Assembly: GCA_024742575.1 (NCBI GenBank) | Contig: JANSYF010000018.1 | Location: 1-50,926, forward strand | Reading direction: 5' to 3' | DNA from: Paracoccaceae bacterium | Lineage (GTDB): Bacteria; Pseudomonadota; Alphaproteobacteria; Rhodobacterales; Rhodobacteraceae | Length of the DNA stretch: 50,926 bases | Shown: piece after piece, positions 33,555 through 43,169 of the stretch | Layout of the letters: each line of letters begins with the position of its first letter | Numbering within the stretch: the first letter of the stretch is position 1 | Position numbers and translations under genes: made by a program | The notes under the pieces: generated by a model | Database searches by the model: none | Told to the model about the DNA's origin: nothing | The model's input: only the letters and a program-made list of their open reading frames with translations

Positions 33555-35099
33555 ATGTCGACGATCACTGGCACGAACAACACGCCAAAAGGACCAGTAA
33601 CCATTCTTGGTCAAGCCTATGTCGGTGAAACACTTATCGCGCGTCCAAATGGGGTCGGCGATGCCGACGGCATCGATTATTCGACAGAAACCTTCCAATG
33701 GCTCCGGGATGGCGAAATTATTGAAGGCGCTACAGGCCGGACGTTTGATATCACAGAAGACGACGTAGCTGCGCGCCTCAGCGTACGCTACACTTACCTC
33801 GATTTCGGCAGCACTCTTGAAATACTTACAAGTGACCCCGAACCGGCGGTTCCACCAGCAGGAACGCCGATTCAGAATGATTCCGGCCCCACCAATCCAC
33901 TGATCGTTTTGGGTGATGCACAGGTCGGGGAAACTTTGACAGCGCGACCAAATGCAATCATCGATCCAGCGGGGATCGACACAGAGACGATCGCCTATCA
34001 ATGGCTCCGCGACGGATCGCCGATCACCAATGCAACTGCACAGACTTATTATGTGACGGATGCCGACATTGATGCTCAGATCACAGTGCAGTTTTCTTAT
34101 GCAAATCTTCTAGGCGCCAGCCGAACCCTGACAAGCAACCCAAAAGCTCCGGTTCCGGTTCCAATCGTTGAAGAGGTGCCGCCCGCGCCGCCTACTGAAG
34201 ATCCACAAGACGATTTGCTGTTTGGCACGGCCGGTGCAGATACGCTTCGCGCAGCTTTCGGGCTTAAACGGATCGACGCTTTCGGCGACACCGATACGGT
34301 CTCGTTTAGTGGCGACCAGTCCAACTACACTTTGGTCATCGGACAAGATGATTTGACCGTTATGGATCACCGGGCGTTTGGCCAAGGCGCAATCACGCTC
34401 AACAACGTTGAATTCATCGATTTCGCAACTGAAATTCCCGCCTTCGACGGCCCGTTTGATGTGCAACAGCACGCGGGTTTGGCAATCCTAAGCGAAGCTG
34501 AGGCAGAGGCGATCATTGAACTGTACATCGCTTATTTCGATCGCGCGCCAGATTCCATTGGACTGAACTTCTGGGGAACTGCATTTGCCAACGGCGTTTC
34601 CCTTATCGAAATGGCCGTTCTATTCGCCGATCAGAACGAGACTCGCACCCTCTATCCTGAAGGCACACCTAATGAGGATTTCGCAACCACCGTCTATTTC
34701 AACGTACTTGGCAGAGCACCAGATCAATCAGGTTTGACTTTCTGGACAAATGCCTTGGACAGTGGTGCCGTTACGCGTGATGGATTGATCCTCGAAGTGC
34801 TTAACGGGGCGCGGGCCTCGCTGCAGGTCGATCGCGGCCATAGTTTCGTCACCCAGCAATTGGAGGACAGAAACTATCTAGAGAACAAGATCGACATTGG
34901 AGCTTTGTTCGCTGTCCACCGGGGAATGTCCGATGTCGCACAAGCCGAACTGGTGATGGATCTCTATGATGGCACGACCGCAAGCATCTCGGACTCGGTC
35001 AACGCGATTGACGATTTCTACCGTGACGCTCTCGACCCCAACGATGGGGCATTTCTCTTGCAGGTCGTCGGCGTTCTGGACAGCCCTTTCCTAGATTGA
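33555..35099 (+). CDS. DUF4214 surface or secreted protein with Ig-like repeats
   Basis: 514 residues, acidic, without cysteine or signal peptide. Two repeated Ig-like domains (about 13-95 and 110-195), each with a VGETL.ARPN strand and a QWLRDG motif; a Pro-rich linker; an RTX-like stretch DDLLFGTAGADTL (about 217); then a DUF4214 region (about 320-430) with repeated ELYIAYFDRAPDSIGLNFW and YFNVLGRAPDQSGLTFW motifs. Such proteins are often exported by type I systems and linked to S-layer or glycan binding. No transporter is adjacent. The ribosome site is weak. Confidence 0.82.
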   Translation: MSTITGTNNTPKGPVTILGQAYVGETLIARPNGVGDADGIDYSTETFQWLRDGEIIEGATGRTFDITEDDVAARLSVRYTYLDFGSTLEILTSDPEPAVPPAGTPIQNDSGPTNPLIVLGDAQVGETLTARPNAIIDPAGIDTETIAYQWLRDGSPITNATAQTYYVTDADIDAQITVQFSYANLLGASRTLTSNPKAPVPVPIVEEVPPAPPTEDPQDDLLFGTAGADTLRAAFGLKRIDAFGDTDTVSFSGDQSNYTLVIGQDDLTVMDHRAFGQGAITLNNVEFIDFATEIPAFDGPFDVQQHAGLAILSEAEAEAIIELYIAYFDRAPDSIGLNFWGTAFANGVSLIEMAVLFADQNETRTLYPEGTPNEDFATTVYFNVLGRAPDQSGLTFWTNALDSGAVTRDGLILEVLNGARASLQVDRGHSFVTQQLEDRNYLENKIDIGALFAVHRGMSDVAQAELVMDLYDGTTASISDSVNAIDDFYRDALDPNDGAFLLQVVGVLDSPFLD

Positions 35100-35103
35100 T
35101 CCG

Positions 35104-35448
35104 TCATCCCAATTTCCGCGTTGCCAACGCTTCGATTAAGAAATCGAAGACCAGCCTTAAGCGCTTGTTGGTCAGAATATCCCTGTGCGCGGTCAACCAG
35201 ATTGGAAAGGGCAGACCCGGTTGCGATGGGGCGGCCCGATCTATTGATGGGTCCGTGTCACCGATGTGCACGTCGATCAAGCCAACCCCAAGGCCCTGTC
35301 GAAACATCTCCCACATTGCAAGGTAACTCGTGCACTCGCAGGCCACTGATGACTGCGCAAGCGGGATTCCGATCGCCTTCATCGCCCCAACGAAATCCTT
35401 CGCCGCCGCAATGGCGCGGTTGAGCATGGTCAGAGTAATGTCTGCCAT
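35104..35448 (-). pseudogene. LysR-type regulator, C-terminal remnant
   Basis: The minus-strand frame from about 35390 down to 35104 codes the last third of a LysR effector-binding domain: WEMFRQGLGVGLIDVHIGD, PFPIWLTAHRDILTNKRLRL and VFDFLIEALA. The HTH half and the first part of the effector domain are missing; the upstream residues up to 35448 do not match. It should be nonfunctional. It ends 5 bases from the DUF4214 gene stop. Confidence 0.7.
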
Positions 35449-35860
35449 GTTGTTCTTTCACGCAGGCGCGCTGCTCTTGGTAAAGTCACCCGAACTCTTA
35501 CTCAGCTTCGACGCGGCACAACGTGCCGATCTAGCTGGCCTGTTTATGGAAATGCACAGAGCAGGTATTTGGATTTGGCAAGTGTTCTTTACTTTGCATT
35601 TGGTGCTGCTGGGTATTTTGGTGCTGGGTTCCCGCCGCTTTCCCCGTATCATCGGTATCGGGCTCATCGTTGGCGCTTCGGGATATCTGCTGGACAATGT
35701 GTATGCCTTTGCGTTTCCAGATGCCGCGCTCCTTGGAATGCTCCGCGCTGGTCTTCTTGCTGTCGTCACTCTTTCCGAAGTCGGTTTTGCACTCTGGCTT
35801 CTGATCAAAGGGCAGACTCAAAGCAAAGTCCGGGAAACAGAAATCCTCATCGGCACATAG
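35411..35860 (+). pseudogene. DUF4386-like membrane protein, 5'-truncated
   Basis: The frame codes the C-terminal two thirds of a DUF4386 protein: four membrane segments, with AGLFMEMHRAGIWIWQVFF, RFPRIIGIGLIVGASGYLLD and VGFALWLLIKGQTQ matching the family order. The usual first two helices are missing, and no ribosome binding site precedes any ATG between 35411 and 35456. It may still be translated, but it meets the LysR remnant head to head near 35400, which points to a rearrangement joint. Confidence 0.6.
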
Positions 35861-35876
35861 CTTGCAAAATAGGAAA

Positions 35877-35899
35877 CGGGCGGTCCATAAGACCGCCCG
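35877..35899. terminator. bidirectional hairpin between DUF4386 remnant and ompA-like gene
   Basis: CGGGCGGTC (35877-35885) and GACCGCCCG (35891-35899) form a perfect 9-bp stem with a CATAA loop. On the minus strand TTTCCTATTTTG follows, so it mainly ends the OmpA-like transcript, 25 bases past its stop. Confidence 0.8.
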
Positions 35900-35924
35900 C
35901 TTCAACCCAAGGCATTAGGTCAGG

Positions 35925-37118
35925 TCAGTTTTCAAAGATGATCTCAAAGTCGACCCGACGCTCACTCAAACCGGGCTGGCCAGCCAAGATTTGCGGCGTT
36001 GAATGCGCTGCGATGATGATCTGCTCGGGATCAAACCCGGCACCCACCAAAGAACTCATCAAGGCGACCGCGCGAAGACGTGCCGTCGCAGGTGTTTCGC
36101 CTGATCCTGGCTCATCCGAGAATTGACCCACGACGCGCAAACGTGCTTCAGGGCAGTCGCTTGCCTTCGAAGCCAAATCGACAACTGCAGGCATTCCGTC
36201 AGAAGGCGCAGTGATTGACCGCGGCGAATAGAACAGCTTGGTCTGGTCAACAGCCGCCTGAAGCTGTGCGGCGCAGCTTGATGGTGCATTCCCCAAAGGC
36301 CGCGAAAACCCGGTCACCCCTGCGCGCTGCGACAATTCACGAATTTGGAACTCGACGCGCCGATCGTAATACGCGGGCGACTGGGTGCCGGTGACACGGG
36401 ACGGCTTCTGGCTGCCCAACCCAATGGACTGGAACCGCGACACATCAATGCCGGACGCGGCAATCCGCTTGAGAACCTCATCCGCGCGCTGTTGGCTCAG
36501 CCGTTGGTTAATCGCCGGGTCGCCAGATGGGTCGGAATGACCCTCAACAACGATCTCGATATTCGGACAATCCTGCGCGACCAACCCGATCAATCGCGCC
36601 TGCGCTATCCCGGCTTCTTCTGCAGTCAAACCACCACTTGGGAAATAGATGCGCGCCTCGTTTGCGAGATTGCGAAGGTCTTCGATACAGGATTGATCCT
36701 GCGCCAAATTGGCCTGCGCCGCGGCAAAGAACGCGCCCGGGTTACTGGTCGGGCTGACCGTAGAGTCCGGCTGGATCGACACAGTTTGCGGTTCGACCGG
36801 CGGCTGAGCCGGCGCAACAACTGCAGGCTCGACAGGGGCCGGAGTTGGGGCCAGCGTCACTTCGGGCGGCTGCGGCGCTTGCAGAACCGCTGCTTGAACC
36901 GCCTCGATGCTGCCCGAACCTTGTGGAACCAGTCCGACACCCTGTTCACCCAGCGCGACTGGGTTCTGCGTCATGGTCCGCGATACTTCAAATTCAGAAG
37001 CCGTCTCCACAGGTGCAGTGTTTTTAGGTCCGAAACTGATGACCCCTGTGGCGGCAAGGACGATCGCCGTTGTCGGCGCAATCCACGGCAAATGCTCTTT
37101 CAAAATTCGTAACGACAT
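35925..37118 (-). CDS. OmpA-family protein with two OmpA-like domains
   Basis: 397 residues. An N-terminal membrane anchor (about 10-30), a long Pro/Val-rich periplasmic linker, then a peptidoglycan-binding OmpA domain (RIYFPSGGLTAEE, EGHSDPSGDPAINQRLSQQR) with the diaminopimelate-contacting Asp and Arg, and a second, degenerate copy (KLFYSPRSITAPSDG, RVVGQFSDEPGSGETP). It probably tethers the inner membrane to the cell wall. It has no beta-barrel. A terminator follows. Upstream neighbour pheS is divergent. Confidence 0.88.
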   Translation of the reverse strand: MSLRILKEHLPWIAPTTAIVLAATGVISFGPKNTAPVETASEFEVSRTMTQNPVALGEQGVGLVPQGSGSIEAVQAAVLQAPQPPEVTLAPTPAPVEPAVVAPAQPPVEPQTVSIQPDSTVSPTSNPGAFFAAAQANLAQDQSCIEDLRNLANEARIYFPSGGLTAEEAGIAQARLIGLVAQDCPNIEIVVEGHSDPSGDPAINQRLSQQRADEVLKRIAASGIDVSRFQSIGLGSQKPSRVTGTQSPAYYDRRVEFQIRELSQRAGVTGFSRPLGNAPSSCAAQLQAAVDQTKLFYSPRSITAPSDGMPAVVDLASKASDCPEARLRVVGQFSDEPGSGETPATARLRAVALMSSLVGAGFDPEQIIIAAHSTPQILAGQPGLSERRVDFEIIFEN

Positions 37119-37369
37119 GCTCTTCCCCCAGAATTAAGCAGCATCGTGAGCGTTGTTTCGCTCAACATATTGGCAGTGATATCTTTCGATACTGCTCAAT
37201 TTGGTGTAGGCGTCAACATCTATGTGGCAACCTTGCGCTGTAGGATAGAATTTCTTTTCGCCTGTCACTTTCGCGACTCAGCTTGAAAGAATCCCACCGG
37301 ACATTCCGGCTACCTTGCGTCCCTGCACGGTCACGGCTAGGGAAAGCACAACACGAGCCGGAGGGTGAC

Positions 37370-38443
37370 ATGGACGATCTGCGCGACAAATATATTGGGC
37401 TGATAGCAGCCGCGAGCGATGAAGCGACGCTCGAAGACCTGCGCGTGCAGGCCGTCGGCAAAAAAGGCGAGATCAGCCTCAAGATGCGCGAACTGGGCAA
37501 GATGAGCCCCGAAGAACGCCAAACCGCCGGTCCCGCCCTGAACGCGCTCAAGGACGAGATCAACTCGGCGCTGTCCGCGAAGAAAGCTGCGCTCGAAGAT
37601 GCGGCGCTGGACGAACGCCTGCGCGGCGAATGGCTCGACGTGACGCTGCCCGGTCGCAACCGCCGACAAGGCACGATCCACCCGATCAGCCAGGTCACCG
37701 AAGAGGTCACAGCAATCTTTGCCGATATGGGTTTTGCCGTTGCCGAAGGACCGCAGATTGACACCGACTGGTACAATTTCGACGCTCTGAACATCCCCGG
37801 CCACCACCCCGCGCGCGCCGAGATGGACACGTTCTATATGCACCGCGCCGAGGGCGACAATCGCCCGCCGCACGTGCTGCGCACGCACACATCGCCGGTG
37901 CAAATCCGGTCGATGGAAAAAACCGGCGCGCCCATCCGCATCATCGCACCGGGCCGCGTCTACCGCGCTGACTACGACCAGACCCACACACCGATGTTCC
38001 ACCAGGTCGAAGGCCTTGCCATCGACAAGGACATCAGCATGGCGAACCTGAAATGGGTGCTCGAAGAATTCGTGAAGGCCTATTTTGAGGTCGACGATGT
38101 CGAACTCCGCTTCCGCGCCTCGCACTTCCCGTTCACCGAACCGTCGGCCGAAGTCGACATTCGCTGTTCATGGGAAGGCGGCACGCTGAAAGTGGGCGAA
38201 GGCGACGACTGGCTGGAAATCCTCGGCTCTGGCATGGTGCACCCGAAGGTGCTGCAAAGCGCAGGCGTCGATCCGAACGAATGGCAGGGCTTTGCCTTCG
38301 GCATGGGTATCGACCGCATCGCGATGCTGAAATACGGCATCCCCGACCTCCGTGCCTTCTTTGACTCCGATCTGCGTTGGCTGCGCCACTACGGCTTTGC
38401 CGCGCTGGATGTGCCGACGCTGCATGGGGGGCTGAGTGGGTAA
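37370..38443 (+). CDS. pheS: phenylalanyl-tRNA synthetase alpha subunit
   Basis: 357 residues from ATG 37370 with GGAGGGTGAC upstream. Catalytic subunit of the alpha2beta2 enzyme charging tRNA-Phe. N-terminal coiled coil, then class II motifs: [11 protein letters not shown], motif 2 [19 protein letters not shown] and motif 3 [17 protein letters not shown]. The TAA stop is immediately followed by the ATG of an unrelated DUF2513 gene, and pheT comes only after it. Confidence 0.97.
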   Translation: MDDLRDKYIGLIAAASDEATLEDLRVQAVGKKGEISLKMRELGKMSPEERQTAGPALNALKDEINSALSAKKAALEDAALDERLRGEWLDVTLPGRNRRQGTIHPISQVTEEVTAIFADMGFAVAEGPQIDTDWYNFDALNIPGHHPARAEMDTFYMHRAEGDNRPPHVLRTHTSPVQIRSMEKTGAPIRIIAPGRVYRADYDQTHTPMFHQVEGLAIDKDISMANLKWVLEEFVKAYFEVDDVELRFRASHFPFTEPSAEVDIRCSWEGGTLKVGEGDDWLEILGSGMVHPKVLQSAGVDPNEWQGFAFGMGIDRIAMLKYGIPDLRAFFDSDLRWLRHYGFAALDVPTLHGGLSG

Positions 38444-38836
38444 ATGCCCAAACGAGACCTAGATCGCATGCGCGAACTTTTGATGATTGCAGAGGAATTC
38501 GAAGCCGCGTTTCCCGAAGATGACGAGGCCGGGTTAGTAGATATGGATTCCGCAATGGATGCGCGACAAGACATCCTTGATCCTCGTGATGAATATCAAT
38601 TGTGGCTGATGGAACGAACCGGTTGGATCGACGTTCCAAACGATTGGATAAGGTTGTTCCGGATCACGCCACTCGGACACGATTATTTGGACGCTGTTCG
38701 CGATGAAGGCATCTGGGCACAAACGAAAAAAGCTGTGGCTGACACCGGCGGCAACGCGACTATCGAGATCGTAAAGGCGTTGGCAACAGGTTACTTGAAA
38801 AAGAAAATCTCCCAACATACGGGGATACAGATATGA
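38444..38836 (+). CDS. DUF2513-family protein inserted between pheS and pheT
   Basis: 130 residues. It starts at the base after the pheS stop and overlaps pheT by four bases (ATGA), so it is tightly woven into the operon. Matches to DUF2513: KRDLDRMRELLMIAEEFE at the start, then FRITPLGHDYLDAVRDEGIW and the closing ALATGYLKKKI. The family has a winged-helix look and is often found on mobile elements or beside phage genes; function unknown. Base composition differs: 59 G+C of 120 at 38521-38640, against 37 of 60 in pheT at 39301-39360. This suggests later acquisition. Confidence 0.82.
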   Translation: MPKRDLDRMRELLMIAEEFEAAFPEDDEAGLVDMDSAMDARQDILDPRDEYQLWLMERTGWIDVPNDWIRLFRITPLGHDYLDAVRDEGIWAQTKKAVADTGGNATIEIVKALATGYLKKKISQHTGIQI

Positions 38837-41229
38837 AATTCACCCTCTCCTGGCTGAAAAAGCACCTCGACACGACTGCCTCCGTGGACGAGATCACCTA
38901 TGCCCTGACCGATCTGGGTCTTGAGGTCGAAGGCGTCGAAAATCCGGCGGACAAGCTCAAGACATTTACGCTGGCCAAGGTGAAACACGCTGAACAGCAC
39001 CCCGATGCCGACCGCCTGCGCGTTTGCACGGTTGAGACCGATGAGGGCGACAAACAGATCGTCTGCGGCGCCCCGAACGCACGCGCGGGCATCACCGTCG
39101 TTCTGGCGAAACCGGGCGACTATGTGCCGGGCATCGACGTCACGCTTAGCGTTGGCAACATCCGCGGCGTTGAAAGCCACGGCATGATGGCGTCCGAGCG
39201 CGAGCTTGAACTGAGCGAAGAACATGACGGCATCATCGAACTGCCCTCGGGCGAGGTGGGTCAGAAATTCATCGACTGGCTGGCCGAAAACGACCCCGCC
39301 AAGGTGGATACGGTGATCGAAATCGCCATCACCCCCAACCGCCCCGATGCGTTGGGCGTGCAGGGCATCGCCCGCGATCTGGCGGCCCGGGGTCTTGGCA
39401 CGCTCAAGACCCACGCGGTCGATCCCGTGCCCGCCAGCTTCACCCCCGACACCAAGGTCGTGATCGACGAAGATACATTGGATGGTTGCCCGCTGTTCTG
39501 TGGTCGCATCATTCGAGGCGTGAAAAACGGCCCAAGCCCGCAATGGCTGCAAGACGCCCTGCGCGCCATTGGCCTGCGCCCGATCAACTTTCTTGTCGAT
39601 GTGACTAACTTCTTCACCTACGACCGCAACCGCCCGCTGCACGTCTTCGACATGGCCAAGGTGACAGGTGATCTGCGGGTGCACCGCGCCACGGGTGGTG
39701 AGGAGTTGCTGGCGCTCGATGGCAAGACCTATGCGCTCCAGCCCGGCCAGATGGTGATCTCCGACGCCAACGGCCCCGAAAGCATCGCCGGCATCATGGG
39801 CGGCGAAGAAACCGGCTGCACCGACGAGACCACCGATGTCTTTGTCGAAAGCGCCTATTGGGATCCGATCCAGATCGCCTACGCGGGTCGCGCGCTCAAG
39901 ATCAACTCCGACGCCCGCTACCGCTTTGAACGCGGTGTCGATCCGGCCTTCACGCCCGAAGGTCTGGAACTGGCCGTAAGCATGATCGTCGATCACGCCG
40001 GCGGCGAAGCTTCTGATATGATCATCGCTGGTGCCGTTCCCGACACCTCTCGCGCCTACAAACTTGATCCCGCGCGGGTGATCTCGCTCGTCGGGATGGA
40101 GATCCCAGAGGCCGAACAGCGCCAGACCCTGACCGCCCTTGGCTTCCGTCTGGATGGCAACATGGCGCACGTTCCGTCTTGGCGTCCCGACGTCATGGGC
40201 GAGGCCGATCTGGTCGAAGAAGTCGCCCGCATCGCGTCCCTGACCAAACTGGAAGGCAAACCCTTGCGGCGCACCAACCCCGGTGTGCCCAAGCCGATCC
40301 TGTCCCCTATGCAGCGCCGCGAACGGGCAGCCCGACGGACAACGGCGGCGCTTGGGTACAACGAATGTGTGACCTACAGCTTTATCGACAAAGCCTCCGC
40401 CACGCTGTTCGGCGGCGGTGACGACGCCGCCATGCTCGCCAACCCGATCAGCACAGACATGAGCCACATGCGCCCCGCCCTGCTGCCGGGTCTGTTGCAA
40501 GCCGCCGCCCGCAATCAGGCGCGCGGGTTCATGGACCTTGCGCTCTTTGAACTGGGCCACGCCTTCCACGGCGGCGAACCCGAAGAGCAGCACTTGCTGC
40601 TGTCCGGTGTCCTGATCGGCAAAACCGGCCCCAAAGACGTGCACGGCACCGCCCGCGCGGTTGATGTGTTCGACGCCAAGGCCGATGCCGAGGCGATCCT
40701 TGCAGCCATGGGCGCACCTGCAAAAACCCAGATTCTGCGCGGTGCCAGCGATTGGTGGCACCCCGGCCGTCACGGCATGATCTGCCTTGGCCCGAAAAAG
40801 GTGCTGGGCGTCTTTGGCGAACTGCACCCCAAAGTGCTTAAAGCGATGGATATCAAAGGCCCTGCCGTGGCCTTCACCCTCTGGCCGCAGGAAATCCCGC
40901 TACCGCGCAAGACGGGGGCAACGCGCCCGGCGCTGGTGCTGAATGACCTGCAAGCGGTCGAACGCGATTTCGCCTTTGTCGTCGATGCACAGGTTGCAGC
41001 GCTTGACCTCATGAATGCCGCAGCCGGGGCCGACAAAGCGTTGATCTCTGATGTCCGCCTGTTTGACGAATTCATCGGCGGGTCACTGGGTGAGGACAAG
41101 AAATCCCTCGCCATTACCGTACGGCTTCAGCCAACCGACAGCACGCTCAAGGAAGCTGACATCGAAGCGGTCGGCAAGAAGATCATCGAAAAGGTCGAGA
41201 AAGCCACCGGCGGCACGCTCCGCGGCTAG
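38833..41229 (+). CDS. pheT: phenylalanyl-tRNA synthetase beta subunit
   Basis: 798 residues. Contains the N-terminal tRNA-binding EMAP/OB domain (HPDADRLRVCTVETDEG, about 55-71), the B3/B4 editing domain, the B5 domain and the C-terminal ferredoxin-fold anticodon-binding domain (LFDEFIGGSLGEDKKSLA). Forms the alpha2beta2 enzyme with PheS. Its ribosome site (CGGGGA) lies inside the 3' end of the DUF2513 gene, so its translation depends on that insertion. Length is normal. Confidence 0.97.
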   Translation: MKFTLSWLKKHLDTTASVDEITYALTDLGLEVEGVENPADKLKTFTLAKVKHAEQHPDADRLRVCTVETDEGDKQIVCGAPNARAGITVVLAKPGDYVPGIDVTLSVGNIRGVESHGMMASERELELSEEHDGIIELPSGEVGQKFIDWLAENDPAKVDTVIEIAITPNRPDALGVQGIARDLAARGLGTLKTHAVDPVPASFTPDTKVVIDEDTLDGCPLFCGRIIRGVKNGPSPQWLQDALRAIGLRPINFLVDVTNFFTYDRNRPLHVFDMAKVTGDLRVHRATGGEELLALDGKTYALQPGQMVISDANGPESIAGIMGGEETGCTDETTDVFVESAYWDPIQIAYAGRALKINSDARYRFERGVDPAFTPEGLELAVSMIVDHAGGEASDMIIAGAVPDTSRAYKLDPARVISLVGMEIPEAEQRQTLTALGFRLDGNMAHVPSWRPDVMGEADLVEEVARIASLTKLEGKPLRRTNPGVPKPILSPMQRRERAARRTTAALGYNECVTYSFIDKASATLFGGGDDAAMLANPISTDMSHMRPALLPGLLQAAARNQARGFMDLALFELGHAFHGGEPEEQHLLLSGVLIGKTGPKDVHGTARAVDVFDAKADAEAILAAMGAPAKTQILRGASDWWHPGRHGMICLGPKKVLGVFGELHPKVLKAMDIKGPAVAFTLWPQEIPLPRKTGATRPALVLNDLQAVERDFAFVVDAQVAALDLMNAAAGADKALISDVRLFDEFIGGSLGEDKKSLAITVRLQPTDSTLKEADIEAVGKKIIEKVEKATGGTLRG

Positions 41230-41258
41230 AACGACACAGCGAAAAAGGCGAGGCCACC

Positions 41259-41891
41259 ATGTATAAGTCTGCGAAGTTCTGGGATCGGGTCGCGGACAAA
41301 TACGCGGCCTCGCCGATCCGCAATCCAGACGCTTATGAGGCGACCCTCGACAGGATGCGTAAGCTCCTCTCGCCTTCGGATACCGTCCTCGAACTCGGCT
41401 GCGGCACAGGGACGACAGCAATCGCGCTTGCGCCCAGCGTCCATCACATAACCGCCACCGACGTGTCGGACGCAATGTTGGACAAGGGGCGCGAAAAAGC
41501 ACAAGCCGCTGGCACGACCAATGTCGATTTTCTTCAATCCGACGCGACAGACGCGCCAGACGGCCCGTTCGATGCGGTGCTGGCGCTGAACCTGTTGCAC
41601 CTGCTTGAAGACCTCGATGGCGCATTGGCCGAGATTGCCAAGCGCACCAAACCGGGTGGTCTGTTCATCTCCAAAACCTTCTGCATGCCGGGACGGGGTT
41701 CCCTGATTTGGTGGATCATCCAACTGGGCCTGCCAATCGCCCAAGCCATTGGCAAAGCGCCCTATTTTGCCAAGCTCTCACCCTCTGAACTCGATGCTGC
41801 GGTCACCAAAGCCGGGTTCAGCATTATTGAGACCAAGAAGGCCCCAGGCAAAGACCCACGTGTTACGGTCATTGCGCGCCGCGCCGATTGA
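41259..41891 (+). CDS. class I SAM-dependent methyltransferase
   Basis: 210 residues. Rossmann methyltransferase with motif I VLELGCGTGTTAIALAP (about 46-62), acidic TATDVSDAMLDKGRE, and VLALNLLHLLEDLDGAL (motif IV). Looks like the UbiE/ArsM-like small-molecule group; the substrate is not evident. It begins 29 bases after pheT and may be carried on its transcript. Confidence 0.9.
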   Translation: MYKSAKFWDRVADKYAASPIRNPDAYEATLDRMRKLLSPSDTVLELGCGTGTTAIALAPSVHHITATDVSDAMLDKGREKAQAAGTTNVDFLQSDATDAPDGPFDAVLALNLLHLLEDLDGALAEIAKRTKPGGLFISKTFCMPGRGSLIWWIIQLGLPIAQAIGKAPYFAKLSPSELDAAVTKAGFSIIETKKAPGKDPRVTVIARRAD

Positions 41892-41945
41892 TTGGCCTTT
41901 CCGCAGATCTGCGCTACCCCTTTGCCAAACAATTAGGAGTACCCC

Positions 41946-42395
41946 ATGACCCTGCGTGTCTACCTATCTGGCGAAATTCACACCGATTGGCGTGAACAGA
42001 TCATCAAAGCCTGCGACGGTCTTGATGTGACCTTCGACAGCCCCGTCACCGATCACGCCGCCAGCGATGATTGCGGTGTGGCGATCCTTGGCGCTGAAGA
42101 AAACAAGTATTGGCACGACCATAAAGGCGCGATGGTCAACGCGATCCGCACCCGCAAAGGCATCGCGGATGCGGATGTCGTCGTGGTTCGGTTCGGTGAA
42201 AAATACAAACAGTGGAACGCCGCCTTCGATGCGGGTTACGCCGCTGCCTTGGGTAAGTCGCTCATCATCCTGCAACAGCCCGAACACGACCACGCACTGA
42301 AAGAGGTCGATGCCGCCGCTTTGGCGATGACCCGCACCCCGCAGGAAGTGGCCGAAATTCTGCGCTATGTTCTGACCGGATCACTGCCGAAATAG
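41946..42395 (+). CDS. YtoQ family protein
   Basis: 149 residues. Starts LRVYLSGEIHTDWREQII and has the YtoQ segment FGEKYKQWNAAFDAGYAAALGKSLIIL, which resembles nucleoside 2-deoxyribosyltransferase folds. Function unproven. It stands 54 bases after the methyltransferase on the same strand. AGGAG lies upstream of the start. Confidence 0.87.
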   Translation: MTLRVYLSGEIHTDWREQIIKACDGLDVTFDSPVTDHAASDDCGVAILGAEENKYWHDHKGAMVNAIRTRKGIADADVVVVRFGEKYKQWNAAFDAGYAAALGKSLIILQQPEHDHALKEVDAAALAMTRTPQEVAEILRYVLTGSLPK

Positions 42396-42558
42396 ACTGA
42401 TCGGCAAAGATGACTCTGCGATGCTGTATTTTTGCGGCAAGCTTTCGCAATTTCCCCGTGGATTGTTTCGCGAAGCGTGACAATGACTGTGGCAATGTTA
42501 TCAAAAACATAGCCGCGGGTTGTATCCCGTGGCCAGCCAACACGAGGGAAAAAGAGTA

Positions 42559-42984
42559 ATGATTCAAGAATTCAAAGATTTTATCGCCAAAGGCAATGTC
42601 ATGGACATGGCCGTTGGTATCATCATCGGCGCTGCGTTTACCGCCATCGTAACATCGCTAGTCGGTGACCTCATCAACCCGATCATCGCGCTGTTCACCG
42701 GCGGTATCGACTTCTCGGGCTGGTTCTACACGCTGGACGGCAGCGAGCACGCATCGCTTGCAGCAGCACAGGAATCCGGCGCAGCTGTTTTTGCAATCGG
42801 CAATTTCATCATGGCTGTGATCAACTTCCTGATCATCGCGTTTGTGGTGTTCATGCTGGTCAAAATGGTGAACCGTGTCAAAGCCGCGGCTGAAAAGCCT
42901 GAAGACGTCGCACCCGAAGTCGAAAGCGGACCCAGCGAATTGGATGTTCTGCTCGAAATCCGGGATGCCTTGAAAAAGGGCTGA
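42559..42984 (+). CDS. mscL: large-conductance mechanosensitive channel
   Basis: 141 residues from ATG 42559. Homopentameric inner-membrane channel that opens on osmotic downshock. Signature: [19 protein letters not shown], then the pore helix [20 protein letters not shown], a periplasmic loop, helix 2 ([19 protein letters not shown]) and a charged C-terminal helix bundle. Followed by a strong terminator. Confidence 0.96.
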   Translation: MIQEFKDFIAKGNVMDMAVGIIIGAAFTAIVTSLVGDLINPIIALFTGGIDFSGWFYTLDGSEHASLAAAQESGAAVFAIGNFIMAVINFLIIAFVVFMLVKMVNRVKAAAEKPEDVAPEVESGPSELDVLLEIRDALKKG

Positions 42985-43022
42985 CCTGACAAAGCCAACT
43001 TTTATTTGGTCTAGATAAGAAT

Positions 43023-43057
43023 AACCCTGCGCCGGCCAAACCAGCGCAGGGTTTTTT
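43023..43057 (+). terminator. rho-independent terminator of mscL
   Basis: AACCCTGCGC (43023-43032) pairs with GCGCAGGGTT (43044-43053), a perfect 10-bp stem, followed by TTTTTT. Confidence 0.95.
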
Positions 43058-43169
43058 ATTGGGTCAGCCTGCAGGGTCAGCTCCCCTACTGCCTCGACCT
43101 TAATCTCTGGTGGACATAGGTTTTTCTAAACCTGTAGATCTTTGCACGGAACAGAAAATGGGGCTGTAG

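Noticed and set aside
33384..34001. 205-codon minus-strand frame overlapping the DUF4214 gene
   Set aside because: Antisense shadow; no ribosome site or domain.
38791..40827. A 678-codon open frame on the minus strand across pheT
   Set aside because: It is antisense to a clearly identified gene, with His/Gly/Val-rich composition typical of the opposite frame of GC-rich coding DNA.
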